This document shows, piece after piece, positions 23,481 through 35,600 of a DNA stretch of 64,000 nt. Source of the stretch: Mangifera indica (lineage: Eukaryota > Streptophyta > Magnoliopsida > Sapindales > Anacardiaceae); contig NC_058150.1 of the NCBI RefSeq assembly GCF_011075055.1, positions 11,074,330 to 11,138,329 of the forward strand. Reading direction: 5' to 3'. Positions within the stretch are counted from its first letter, which is position 1. The number at the start of each line of letters is the position of its first letter. The notes below the pieces were generated by a model. It saw only the letters and a list, made by a program, of their open reading frames with translations. It was not told the origin of the DNA and did not search any database. Made by a program: the position numbers and the translations under genes.

Positions 23481-25640
23481 ATTCTCAAAAATGAAAATAG
23501 GCTCATTTAATTTGTACATAAATGTTCAAATTATCCTACATTAGGAAAAAAGGTTATACATCTTTGTGGGGTCATTACCCCGTGAGCTTAGTCCTGATGC
23601 CATCCAAGAGGAAAATATACTTTTAATAAGTATTTTGATGACTTCGTGGAAGTTTAGTGCCTTATACTGACCTCTATGTCACTTGAGCTTCAAAAATAAC
23701 ATAAGGAAATGGATGTTCCATCCATACTTGCATACCTTCGAGAGTTATATGCCACTCATATGACGGCTAAATGTTTTAAGGTGTCAAGTTCTCTGTTTGA
23801 TTGAAAACTCTCTAAGAGAGGATAAGTTAGCCCTTATGAGATCAAGATGATTAGTTATATAGAGCAGTTAGCAAGCTTGGGCTTTATCATAGACAATAAG
23901 CTTGTTATTGATCTGGTGTTGAAATCATTTCCTAAATCATGTGTTAATTTCATCATGAACTTTAACTTGAATGAAAAGGAGAAAACCTTTGAGGAGTTGT
24001 TATATATGCTTAGACAAGATAAACAAGAAGTAGAAAAGGTAGCTTCAACTAATGTTCTTGTGGTTGAAGCCTATATACCTAGATCTAAGGCTAAAGGCAA
24101 AGGCAAAACCAAGGCTAAGCCTAAACCCAAAGTGAAGAAACAACTAGATACTATTACTTAGCCGACAAGTGGTATGGGAAAAAGAAAGGTTGCTTGTTTT
24201 TATTATGGCAAAGTTAGTCATTAGATGAGACATTGCAAGGTCTTCCTAGACAACAAGAAGCAAAAGCCAGCTGAAGCTTCTACTTTAGCTATGTTTTTCA
24301 TTAAAATAAACTATTCTCCTTGTTTATCCTAGGCTGTAGACACAGGATATGATTCTTATATTTGTTTTGATATTCAGGGACTAAGGCAGAGTAAATTGCT
24401 CGCCAAATGAGAGGTTGACCTATATGTTAGAAATGGAGCATGCGTTGCTGCATTAGCCATAAAGATTTATTATCTTAGGCTACCTATTGGGCTAGTTTTA
24501 GAATTAGTTAATTGTTATTATGTTCGTTTTGTTTCTAAAAATTTAGTTTCTGTGTCTATTTTAGACAAAGATAGATATTCATTTTTTATTACTGGTGGTA
24601 CTATAATCATTAGCTTGAATCATATTTTCTATGGAATAGTTGAATTGTATAATAGTTTATATATTTTAAAACTAGATAATGAAATTCTCAATATGCAAAG
24701 TAGTAAAAAAATTGAATGATATAAATACCATGTATTAGTGGCTTTACAGTCTAGGACATATAGGATCGAAATGTATATCAAGACTTTTTGAACAAAGAGT
24801 CTTATAATCATTTGACTTCTAGTTTTATAATAATTGTGAATCATGCCTATTAGGGAAGACAACCAAAACACCCTTCACTAGACATAGTGAAAAGATGACT
24901 GAACTGTTAGGGATCATTCATAATAATGTGTGTGGGCTTATGACAGTTTATAGCAGATATGGGGATCCTTACTTTGTCATATTTAATAATGATGCCAGTA
25001 GATATGGTTGTGTTTTTTATGAAACACAATTTTGTTTGCTTTGATAAAGTCAAATAATTCAAGAACGAGGTAAAGAAGCAACTTAGGAAAAAAAATTAAA
25101 ATCCTTCACAGTGATCATGAAGGTAAATACCTCAGTGTTGAATTCAAAGGATACTTGAAGGAACATGGGATAGTTTCTCAACTCACTTCTCTTAGTATAC
25201 CATAGTGTAATGATGTATCTGAGCAAAGGAATATGACCCTGATGGAAATGGACAAGTCTATGATGAGTTTCACCAATATACCCATGTCTTTCTAAGGTCG
25301 TGCCTTAGAGATTGTTGCCTTATCTAAATCTGTGGATAAAATTCTATAAAGTTATGGACAACCCAATTTAGATTACTTGAGGATTTAGGATTGTGAAGCT
25401 TATGTTAAAAAATTGACTTTGGGATTGGAAAGCCCAAGCTAAGCACTAAGTTTGAAAAGTGTATCTTTATAAGGTACCCAAAGGTAACTAAGGGATACTA
25501 CTTCTACCACCCTCGCACCAGAGTGTTCCTTGAGAAAGAATTCATTTTCAAGAGAATCAATAGGAGAATGATGGAACTCAATGAAGTTTTTGTTCCACAA
25601 GATGCCATAGATATTAAACTAGATAATATGTCATAAAAAA
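23481..25640 (+). pseudogene. Copia A gag, protease and integrase, degenerate
   Basis: Plus-strand Copia coding remnant. The gag (UBN2-like; IDLVLKSFPKS and FIMNFNLNEKEKTFEELL) includes the open frame 23,847-24,161. A SKAKGKGKTKAKPKPKVKK segment and a broken CCHC knuckle follow near 24,190-24,240. The protease-like region is at about 24,330-24,660. The integrase zinc segment and core start at about 24,700, with RYGCVFYETQF (about 25,000), an HSDHEGKY-like block (25,105) and SLSTPW-type remnants. A linker follows to about 25,640. Numerous stops and frameshifts are present. Confidence 0.78.
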
Positions 25641-25739
25641 AGGTTGATTATGATGAAAAAGTTCCTCTATCTCGAGAGGAACAAACTCAAAGCACATAAA
25701 AGCTATGTAAGTCTATATAAGTACGTCATAAGCTAGAAA

Positions 25740-26562
25740 GATTTGGTTTTTTTATGATTCAGCATGATGATGTGTTGGTCATCTTTGTTGATGAGCCAAA
25801 GACCTATAATGATGTTATCTTGAGTCTAGATTCTGAGAAATGTTTGGATGTTATGAAATCCAAAATACATTTCATGTACCAAAACAATGTATGGGTTTTA
25901 ATGTATGCACTTGAGGGGGTAAAACTCATAGGGTGTAAATGGGTTTTCAAAAACAAAACTGACATAAAAAGTAACATGCATACCTATAAAGCGTGATTGG
26001 TTGCCAACAGTTTCACTCAAAAACATGGCTTTGACTATGATGAAACCTTTTCGCTAATTGCCATGCTTAGGTCTATGAGGATTATGTTTGCTGTTATTAC
26101 ATACCATGATTAGAAAATCCTTCAGATGGAAGTCAAAACTACTTTCTTGAATGGTAACCTTGTAGAGAACGTATATATGGCACAATTTAATGGTTTTGTT
26201 CTTACTGGACAAGCTAATAAAGTATGTAAGTTGTATAAGTCCATTTATAGGCTTAAACATGCTTCTAGAAACTAGAATATTTGTTTGATGAAGTTGTTCA
26301 TGAGTTTGGATTTATCAAAAATGAAAATGAGTTATATATGTATAAGAAGGTCAATGAGAGTGTAATTGCTTTTTTAGTATTATATATCAATGACTTCTTG
26401 ATTATTGAAAATGATATACTTAACCTGTAATGGGAAAAGGCTTGGTTATCCAAATACTTCTCCATGAAAGACTTAGGTGAAACAGCCTACATTCTTAGGA
26501 ATAAAATTTACTTAGATAGAGAACACAGACTATTGGGCCTGAGTCAAAGCACGTACATCCAC
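25740..26562 (+). pseudogene. Copia A reverse transcriptase, truncated and mutated
   Basis: Reverse-transcriptase remnant with GCKWVFKNKTD (about 25,930), DYDETFS (26,034), KTTFLNGNLVENVYM (about 26,137) and KVCKLYKSIYRLK. The catalytic YVDD is YIND here (26,383-26,394), a Val-to-Ile plus an Asp-to-Asn change; the latter would abolish metal binding. The domain stops at about 26,562 and joins directly to the leader of a second copy (B), so RNase H and the 3' LTR are absent. Confidence 0.78.
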
Positions 26563-27000
26563 CTTACTAATACCGAAAGTCACATTTGAGGTCGCATGAT
26601 TTGTTAGGATAACATCTAATATGAGATCATGGGCTTTTGGTGATTAATTTAAAATTTACCTATTCAATTAATTCGAATTTGTTTCCTAAAACGAAGAGAA
26701 GAATTAATGTGATAGAGCCTCAATCCACTAAGAAGCTTACTAAAACTTCAAGAGTATAATAGTGAGGACTGTTGACTTGAGAAAAATAGTAAAAGTATTT
26801 TAATTATTAAATCCATAATTAAAATTAACATCAATAATTAAATAAAATTATTAATTCTTTTATTTGTAAATTATAGATCACAAAATCACCTTGTCAAACC
26901 TAACATATCGATTAATTCTTGATAAACAAAATAGGCTCATTAGTAGTAACTTCACTAATTAGTACAAAAATTTTTAGATTATTTTGCATCAAGAGAAGAG
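26563..27000 (+). other. Copia B leader (distal part only)
   Basis: This matches the last 450 or so bases of the leader of copy A (from 23,160). The upstream leader, primer-binding site and 5' LTR of B are missing, replaced by the reverse transcriptase of A. Confidence 0.65.
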
Positions 27001-27700
27001 GTTGTATATCTTTGAGGGGTTGTTACCCTTGGAGTAAAAGGATACTTTTAATAAGTATCTTGATGACTCTATCGAAGTACCGTGCCTTATGTTGACTTCC
27101 ATGTCACCTGAGCTTCAAAAACAACATGAGAAAATAGATGCATAATCCATACTTACACATTTTCGAGAGTTATATGGCATTCATCTGAGGGTTGAATGAT
27201 ATGAGGTGTTAAGTATGTTGTTTAATTGCAAACTCTTTGAGAAAGGATAAATTGGCCTTTATATGGTCAAGATATTGGCTACATTAAGTGTTTAGCGAGC
27301 TTAGGCTTCATCATAGACAATGGGTTTGCCGTTGCCCTAATGTTGAAATCCCTCCCTAAATCGTGGGTTAATTTCATTATGAATTTTAACCTGAACAAAA
27401 AGGAGAAAACCCTTGAGGAGTTGATATACATGCTTAAGTAGACTCAACAAAAAGTACAAAAGATAGGTTTGATTAATCTACTTATGGTTAAAGCCCAACC
27501 AATAAGAGTCAAGGCTAAGGGCAAAGCTAAGGCTAAGGCTAAGCCCAAGCCTAAGGCAAAAAAGCAACCTGATACTACTACTTAGCTTATAGGTGGTTTA
27601 AGGAAAGGAAAGGTTATTTGCTTCTATCGTAGCAAAACGGGTCACTGAAGGAGACATTACAAGACCTTTCTAAATAATAGAAAGAAAAAGGTAGTTGAAG
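27001..27700 (+). pseudogene. Copia B gag, degenerate
   Basis: UBN2-like gag with FNLNKKEK-type and KTLEELIYMLK-type blocks (about 27,385-27,440), the Lys/Pro-rich AKAKPKPKAKKQ segment (about 27,530-27,570), and a zinc-knuckle remnant (27,620-27,665, CFYR...GH) that has lost part of the CCHC spacing. Several stops. Confidence 0.72.
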
Positions 27701-27719
27701 TTTCTACTTTAGGTATTTT

Positions 27720-28960
27720 TGTCATTGAGATAAACTATTCTTCTTATTTATCCTGAGTTGTAGACACAAGATGTAGTTCTCATATTTGTTCTGATATGCA
27801 AGAACTATGTCAAAGAAGATTACTTCCTAAAGAAACGATTGACTTACGTGTTAGAAATGGAACACGTGTTATTGCATTAGCTATAGGGGTTTATTATTTT
27901 AGGTTACCTACTAGGCTAGTTTTGGAATTAAAACATTGTTATTCAATACCTTTTGTTTCTAGAAACTTAGTTTCTGTGTCTATTTTGGATAAAGAGAGAT
28001 ATTCATGTTTCATTGCAAGTGGTATTATAACCATCAACTTAAATAATATTATTTATGAAAAAACTGAATTGCATAATGGTCTATATATATTCTAAAACTG
28101 GATAATGAAGTTCTCAATATGCAAAATAAAAAAAAGTTAAAATCGAATTATCTAAATACCATATATTTGTGGCATTATAGACTAGGCCACATAGGACCGA
28201 AACGTATATCAAGACTTTTTAAACAAAAAATCTTACAATTATTTGGCATCCAATCATATAATGAATATGAATTGTGCCTATTGGGTAAGATGACCAAAAC
28301 ACCCTTCACTAGACACAGTAAAAGGGTGATTAAACTTTTAAGAATCATTTACAGCGATATGTATATGCTTATGATAGTGCATAGTAAATGTAAGAAAGCC
28401 TACTTCGTCATATTTACTAATAACTTTAGTAGATATGAGTATGTGTTTATGATAGAACATAAGTCTAAATACTTTGATAAATTAAAAGAATTCAAGAATG
28501 AAGTAGAAAAACAATTTGGGAAACAAATTAAAGTCCTCCAAAGTGATCAAGGAAGTGAACACCTGAGTGTTAAATTTATACAATATTTAAAAAAATATAG
28601 GATAGTATCTCAATTCACTCTTTTTGATACTCTACAACATAATGGTTTATCTGAATAGAGGAATAGGAATTTGATAGAAATGGTTAGGTCTATGATAGTT
28701 TTACTAATCTACCAATGTCTTTCTAAGGTCATACTCCAAAAACCGTTATTTATACACTGAATCGTGTCTGATCTAAATCTGTGGATAAAACTCTATATGA
28801 GTTGTGGACTGGGCAAAAACCCAATTTAAATTACTTAAAGATTTGGGCTTGTAAAGCTTATGTCAAGAAATCGATTTCGAACAAGATGAACACTAACTTT
28901 GAAAATGTATTTTTGTGGGTACCTGAAGGTTATTGAGGGAGATTACTTTTACCACTCGAA
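27720..28960 (+). pseudogene. Copia B protease and integrase, longest open pieces
   Basis: The protease-like open frame is 27,796-28,095 (LRVRNGTRVIALAIGVYYF, VSRNLVSVSILDKERYS). The GAG-pre-integrase and integrase frame is 28,119-28,658. It has the zinc-like H...H...C...C segment (LWHYRLGHIGPKRISRLF, then NEYELCLLGKM), a core with FSRYEYVFMIEHKSKYFDK, the acidic residue in LQSDQGSEHL, and a NGLSE end just before a stop. A linker follows to 28,960. This is the best-preserved integrase in the window, but a stop follows immediately and the first Cys of the zinc motif is not evident. Confidence 0.8.
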
Positions 28961-29199
28961 GAAGCGCAAAGTCTTTGTTGCTTGAACTGACATGTTTCTT
29001 GAGAAGGAAATTTATTCTCAAGAGAACCAGTAAGAGAAGGATTGAACTCAACAAAGTCCCTAAACCACAAGATATCACAGATATTAGATAGAATGATATG
29101 TTATTGCAAATGGTTGAGCATGATGAGGTAGTTCCTCTAGCTTAGGTGGAACAACCTCAATGTATACAAAAGCTACATAAGTCTACATTAGTATGTCAT

Positions 29200-31735
29200 G
29201 AGCCAAAGAGATTTCGTTTTCTCTTGACTTGGCATAATGACATATTGCTCATCAATGATGACAAACCTTAGACCTACGATGATGTTGTTTCAAATCTAGA
29301 TTCTGATAAATGGTTAGATACATTGAAATTCAAAATAGAATCTATGTACTAGAACCAAATATAGACTTTGGTGGATACACCTGAACAGGTAAAACTTTTA
29401 GGGTACAAATGAGTTTTCAAAAGGAAAACTAACATGAAAGGTGATGTGTATACCTATAAAGTACGATTGGTTGCCAAAGGTTTCATTCATAAATATGGTA
29501 TCAACTATGATGAAACCTTTTTGCTAGTCGTTGTGTTTAAGTTTGTTAGGATTATGCTTGTCATAACTGCATATTATAATTATAAAATCTTTCAAATAGA
29601 TATCAAGACTACTTTCTTTAATGGTAACCTTGTAAAGGACATTTATATAATCTAACTCAATGGTTTCATTCTTGTTTGATAAACAGATAAAATATGCAAA
29701 TTGGAAAAGTCTATTTATAGACTTAAACAAGCTTTAAGAAGCTAGAATATTCATTTTGATGAAGTTGTTCATGACTTTGGATTCATCAAAAACAAAGATG
29801 AACTATATGTATACAACAAGGTTAGTAAGAGTGAGATTACATTTCTGGTATTATATGTCGATGGTATCTTGATTATTGGAAATGACATACTGAAGTTGTA
29901 ATCGGTGAAAGCTTGGTTATCTAAGTGTCTCTTTATGAAAGACTTAAAAGAAGCAGTCTACATTCTTAGGATTAAAATTTACCTAAATAAAGAGCATAAT
30001 TTGATACACCTAGGTCAAAACATATACATAGACAAGGTATTGAGTAGATTCAAGGCCAAACGACTATTTCCCACCCAAGGTATGTTGCAATCTCAAGTTT
30101 CCACCTTTTAACTATGGAAACACCAAACACCCACTCATGGCTGGTTAAATTTAACGAAACTCTAACCCCTGAAAATTTAATTTCATTTTCCCCCCTAAAA
30201 GTTTAAAAACTAACATTTTTTTCTAAGCTAAGTTTGAAAAGATTGCATTTTCCCCCCTAGGGTTTAGTTTCCAAACCCTTTCACTTTCTCCGATGCCATC
30301 GCCGGCTGTCTCCCTCTCCCGACAGTTTTTCTTCCACCGATGGCCCTCCTTAACTCTACCCCAACCCATCCGACGTAGAGAGACGTTGTCTGGGAAGAAA
30401 ACTCGTTTTCTCAGATGACAAAGATGAGATCCATTGATCTCATCTTCATAGTCTGGGAAGGCGATCATCTTTCTAGATGAAGACGACTCGTCTTCCCAGA
30501 GGACGATGAGTTGTCTCGTCTTCATCTGGGAAGACGATCGTCTTCCCAGACGACAACGACTGGGAAGACGAAGTTTTTCATCTTCCACGACTTCTCTGAC
30601 GTCGATCGAGCGTCCAAATAAGAGAAAAAAGATCTCCGAAAGGAGAGGATGCTTCGAGAGGGAGAGACTGTCGGTAATAGAGCCGAAGATGTCGTCAGAG
30701 ATTTCAAAACGAAACCTAGGGTGAAACTACAATTTTTTAAAACTTAGGCTGAGGGAAAATTTTAGTTTTTAAAGTTTAGGGGGGCAAAAGTAGATTCTAT
30801 TTTAGTTAATTTTTAATATTATAGACAAAATGACGATTTTACCCTTACCACTGTTAATTTTAACTGCTCATGGGTGGGTGTTTAGTGTTTCCATAGTTAA
30901 AGGGTGTAAACTTAAGATTGCAGCATACCTTGGGTGGGAAATAGTCGTTTGGCCTAGATTCAATATGGAAGAATCCAAAAAAGGATTTCTACCCATGTCT
31001 TATGGTGTATATCTTTCAAAAGATATATGTCCTAGTACATAATCTGAAAGAGATAAGATGAGTAGGATCTCATATGCCTCAGCTAAGGGTCAATCATGTA
31101 TGTCATGTTATATACAAGGATTGATGTCTCATATGCCTTGAGCGTTTATAATAGATATCAATCTGATCTAGACGAAAAACACTAAATGGCTATCAAGAAA
31201 ATCCTAAAGTACTTGAGAAGGACTAAGGTTGCATTATTGGTTTATAAAGGGGAATCTAAACTCATTGTAAGAGACTATATTAACACTAATTTCCAAACTG
31301 ATAAAAATGATTATAAATCTTAATCAAGGTTTGTGTTTAGTTTGAATAATGATACAACTAGATAGAAAAGCTTCAAGCAAAGCACAATAACTGATTCTAC
31401 AATAGAGTCGGAGTATATTGCCCTCTTAGAAGCAACAAAAGAGGTTGTATGGATCAAGAAATTCATAACTGAACTTGGAGTGATTTCAAGTATCACCGAG
31501 TTGATTAACCTCAATTGTTATAACAAATGAGCTATGGTCTCATTAGAGATCCAAGCATATACTTAAATGATATCACCTAATCCAAGAGATTGTATAACAA
31601 GGTAACATACAGATAACAAGGATTGATACAAATAACAATTTGGTTGACTCACTAATATAACCTTTGTCATAGTAGAAGCATGATAGGCATGTAGTTGAGC
31701 TCGACATTAGACATGTAACCAATTGGCTATAGTGC
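29200..31735 (+). pseudogene. Copia B reverse transcriptase and RNase H, split by an insert
   Basis: The reverse transcriptase (29,390-30,053) has DVYTYKVRLVAKGF, NYDETFLLVVVFK and IFQIDIKTTFFNGNLVKDIYI. The catalytic box reads YVDG instead of YVDD (29,854-29,865). A 901-bp MULE-type element then interrupts (30,054-30,954), and the frame resumes at 30,964 with EESKKGFLPMSYG. RNase H follows, with TDSTIESEYIALLEATKEVV at about 31,390-31,450. The 3' non-coding end leads to the polypurine tract at 31,735. Confidence 0.78.
30045..30963. mobile_element. Non-autonomous MULE-type element with 9-bp target duplication
   Basis: The element spans 30,054-30,954 (901 bp) and is flanked by perfect 9-bp direct repeats TAGATTCAA (30,045-30,053 and 30,955-30,963). 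Its terminal inverted repeats are long, about 95 bp with few mismatches. They start GGCCAAACGACTATTTCCCA and continue with the CACCCAAGGTATG and AACTATGGAAACAC blocks. A 9-bp duplication plus long inverted repeats is the Mutator-superfamily signature. The central 400 bp (about 30,260-30,720) is clearly richer in G+C than its surroundings and holds repeated CTTCCCAGA/GAAGACGA motifs. Open frames on both strands there do not resemble a known protein. It interrupts the reverse transcriptase/RNase H region of Copia B. Confidence 0.92.
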
Positions 31736-31746
31736 AAGTGGGAGAT
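31732..31746 (+). other. Polypurine tract of Copia B
   Basis: The tract is GCAAGTGGGAGAT, immediately before the LTR start TGTTAAAG at 31,747. It is the usual plus-strand primer position. Confidence 0.75.
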
Positions 31747-32495
31747 TGTTAAAGTAGGTGCCCTAGAGCTAATCGAATTTGACATTTGTGAATGTACTTT
31801 TTATATTAATAATTAATAAAATGATTGCTTGTTATTCAATTTATATGTTAATTATTTATATGATCGCATGAATAACATACCCTTAGATTGGAAGGGTTAG
31901 ATGATTGATCGCGAGAACCCTATATGCATATTAAGTGGTCATTCCTGAAACGTTCATAATCCTGATATTGTAATGAATAACGACACTTTTAAGGATGAAT
32001 GGATTATCATAGTGTTAAACAATCTAATAAAAAATAATGACTATTTTCTCGTGTTGAAGTTGTTATAGATAGCTTGGTACTACACACGGGTGCACGTTAT
32101 AGATGTGTTCATCAGACTGGCTTGACTAAAGGATATTCATATGAATGGTTGCTTTAATGTCTAGGAATAAATATTTTGAACACCATGAATACATATGATT
32201 CTTTGACTTGAGTTTTTCAGACCGTCTTTATGAGAATCGATATGGTTTTTCTCTTTTGTTTGTGTTTCATGTATATACCAAGGCATTGCCTCTCGAGAGT
32301 TGGATAACATTCAATCTCAAATAATGTGAAGATTTGGAAGAGTCATTAATGCAAGTATAAATTTTAAAATGCCCTATAAGTTTTTCACATGTTTATGAAC
32401 ATATATGTAAAACGGGTATCTTGGTTAGAGTTTTTAGGATTGTTTGTATTCAAAATTTTTTAAATTTCGTTGTGTTTCTAGTTATTAGTACCCTA
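31747..32495 (+). mobile_element. Copia B 3' LTR with internal deletion
   Basis: It starts TGTTAAAGTAGGTGCCC, matching the LTR start at 54,733 (TGTTAGGGTAGATGTCC), and ends near TAGTACCCTAA. It is about 750 bp, while the full-length relative is about 1.8 kb. Roughly 1 kb is missing between the GAGAATCGATATGGTTT block and a CTCTTTTG...TTTCATG block. Confidence 0.7.
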
Positions 32496-32654
32496 AATTT
32501 TAAAATGTCCTATAAGTGTTTTACATGTTTACTCATATAATTTGCTCTTTTCATCATACGACATCTCTTTGAGGCTAAGGTATCGATGAAGTGTCTCCCT
32601 CAGTGATCCTCAAGTTACATAAACTAACTTTTATCAATGATCAGATAAATATCG
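32496..32654. other. Scrambled Copia LTR scraps
   Basis: This includes a second copy of the LTR sequence near ATTTTAAAATGTCCTATAAGTGTTTT and a fragment resembling the TCTCT(C/T)GAGGCTAAG block of the opposite-strand LTR. It is a junction of rearranged LTR pieces. No gene. Confidence 0.45.
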
Positions 32655-34178
32655 AATTAAGCAACGATAATAGGTAGTGTAGCAGAATTTAAAATTTAAA
32701 ACTAAAACAATCTTGAAAACCCTAGTGAAGACACTTACTTTAACATAATAATCATGAAACAAGCAAAACACTCATAGTTGATGGCTCATTTGACCTTTAC
32801 ATGGCTAGAGAAAGTACCCTATCTAACCCTCATGAGGTGATGCCTTAGTATCTATACAGAGCACAAATGTAAATAAAGAAAATCCAAACAAAAAGGTTGC
32901 TAGGGCTTTTGATTGGAATTACTATTCATGACAAGAAAGACAGAGAATACAGAACTAACAGTTAGGGTTTTATTCTGTGTCTACTTGTATATCTTTTTTT
33001 TTAAGTGAAAAACATGCCTTTTATATATATTTGTAAGTATCCGAGCACAATTGAAATTCTAAATGCATATGACACCTTTAACACACATACACAACTGGCA
33101 TATAAAATTCATAGTCGACATTCCCAAGGTCATTTGTGCAATTAGCACACATGTATATTGACTAGCATAACCAAAGCTTACATGATTGGGACATATAGAT
33201 TGGTTTGCCCAAGCCTTGCATCGCTAGCACACAAATGTGTGTCCGCTGACATGGCCTCAAACTTGCATGGTTGGCACACAAATGCATATCGACTAACATG
33301 TTTTTTGTTACAAGGTGTCAATTGACGTCATGCACTTACATGGCCAACACCATCACACTAAGTGCATGGTTGGCATTTAGTCAAGACGTGATTAAATTGA
33401 GTCTTCTCAACCCATTTGGCAAACCCGATCCATTTGCAATCTCTCTCTCAGCCCTAAACACCAAGATTGTCAACAAACAATTCACTCCTGTAAGTTCAAT
33501 TCAACTTTTTTATGTATAGATGTCATTTAGTATTCTCATGTGAGATATCATATCTTATGCTTAAAAGTGATGAATCTTTTATTGATTAACTATAACCTTC
33601 ATGTATCTCACGATATGACCTATTATTAGCTTTCTAGCTACCCCAATTACAGTGGCACGTTAGATAGCATTCAACTATACCGATCCTTGCATGAGACAAT
33701 CTAGTAACCTTAAGTCAAAGGATCATATGCACCCACAATGTTCAGAGGATTTATTTCATACACACTAGAGTAACCATCTATATGGATATCCTCTAGTTAG
33801 GTCAATCTAATGAAGACATCTACAACGTGCACTATATGTTGCGTCAAATTGTTTACAACTGTTTTGATAGGTGAGAATTGTCACCACTTTTAGTGAGGTC
33901 ACTTAACACTATAATAATTTCATCATCATTGCACGTGCCCTTATTTATTACAATGTCGAGATTACAGATGTTTCTAGAATAACCATTTAATATGTACATA
34001 AGATTCTTATGATCAATCGTATGATCCCCTTGTCATAGTTCTACCATTTTAAAGGCATGTTATTCATACAATCATATAAATAAACAACATATGAATGGAA
34101 TAACAATAAATCCTTTTTATTAATAATTAATATAAAATTACATCTATAAATGCTAAATTCAATTGGCTCTTAGGCACA
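32655..34178 (-). mobile_element. Copia LTR, minus orientation
   Basis: This aligns in order with the LTR at 46,833-48,580: a TAGTGTAGCAGAATTTAAAAT start region, the GATGGCTCATTTGACC block, a stretch of variable CATGGTTGGCACACAAATG-like repeats (33,060-33,380), and the AATTCAATTGGCTCTTAGGCAC end. It is unaccompanied by internal coding sequence, so it is a solo or rearranged LTR. The open frame 33,271-33,519 inside it is not a gene. Confidence 0.65.
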
Positions 34179-34890
34179 ACAGCATTAACTTAATCCCATT
34201 ATGACCATAGATTTGGTTAGTCATTGTTATCCGTTAAGGAGACCTAACTGAGATATCAATTGCCATGCTTAGGAGTACAAATCCTTTGTTGATCTATCAT
34301 AGCCTTTATACAGATCTCAATATGGCAAATCACAACCTTTTTGACAGTCCTTTGACTAGATTATATTGGGTCGGTGTCAAACCATACCAATCCTTACACA
34401 AGATGGTCCAGTAACCTCAAGTCTACAGATCACATATACCTCCGTTCATTAAGAGGATACATTCCATAGACACTGAAACAACCATCCATATAGAATCCTT
34501 TTGATGGGTCAGTCTGATAAACACATCTACAATGTGCATCCATATATTGTACCATGTTATCAATAAACAAATTTGACACATGAAAATTATCATCGTCTTT
34601 TGATGAGGTCATTCAACACTACAATAACTCTATCACTATTGTTCATGCCCTTTGTCATGGTAATATTAGAGTTACGAACATTTTAAGAATAGCCACCTAA
34701 TATGCATATAGGGTTCCACAATCAGATGTCGAGCATTGATCTTATCGTCACGGTTCAATCATTCTTAGGATATTTGTTTGAGCATATATTAATATGTTTT
34801 ATAGACAAAGAATGCTATAATAAATTACAAATATGACCTTTATCAATGAATTAGTATCATGGGATAAGTTCTAGGGCATCTACCCCAACA
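34179..34890 (-). mobile_element. Second partial Copia LTR, minus orientation
   Basis: A tandem second LTR fragment that covers only the 5' (outer) 700 or so bases. It ends at 34,890 with CTACCCCAACA, the complement of the canonical TGTTGGGGTAG LTR start. It immediately abuts a Gypsy zinc-knuckle region at 34,891. Confidence 0.7.
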
Positions 34891-35600
34891 CGCTGCTTGT
34901 TGTAGATGTGGCCACACACATTCTAGTAAATGTGTAGCAGCTCATTGCCTGTGAGTTCACGACAGTAACACCAACCCCCATTGAGTAGACAATAGGGGGA
35001 GGACAAGCCAAGGTTTACACATCTACCTAGATATAGGCTAAGGCCAACCCATCCACTGTTATGGGTCAGTTATCTTTTCATTTTTGTCTATTATATGTAT
35101 TAATTGAGTCTAGTGCTACTCAAAGTTTCATTGCTTGAAGGACTATTGAAAGGCTAGGATTAGAGCATACGTCTATGACTGACATTAGCATCAAGATGCA
35201 AGATGAAGATAAAATACTGAGTAACCAAATGTTAGTAAGTGAGTCAATATTTCTAAAAAGCCATGAGATGGTCATGGATTTGATTGTGTTTGATATGTCA
35301 GATTTTGATATCATATTGCGAATGAATTTCCTCAATTGTTATGGAGCTAAGATCGATTGCAGGAAAAAAAGGTTCTATTTCAACTAAATGATGGTGAGAA
35401 GTTCAGCTTTAGAGAGGGTCGTGTACTGAGTTTGATGATCAACAGTATAAAAGCTAGAAAGATGTTAAGTAAAATATTAACAAGATATCTGACATATGTG
35501 GTGAATAAGATTGATGAATCAATCCCGACTTTGCAAAGTACTCCCATTGTATTTGAATTTCAAGATTTATTTTCAGATAATTTGTTAGGATTGACATAAA
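34891..35600 (+). pseudogene. Tekay/Del-like Gypsy fragment D1: zinc knuckle and protease
   Basis: It begins with an eroded CCHC knuckle (ACCRCGHTHSSKC; about 34,891-34,930). It continues through a retropepsin-like domain: LYVLIESSATQSFIA at about 35,090-35,135, where the catalytic D-S-G is E-S-S, then MSDFDIILRMNFLNCYGAKI (about 35,298-35,360). A frameshift follows, then a linker (35,357-35,599). The same blocks occur in D2 at 61,600-62,264. Reverse transcriptase is absent. Confidence 0.75.

Noticed and set aside
30223..30724. Candidate host gene in the GC-rich core of the MULE-type element
   Set aside because: Frames exist on both strands and come from repeated GAAGACGA/TCTTCCCAGA motifs. 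No recognisable domain or splice pattern.
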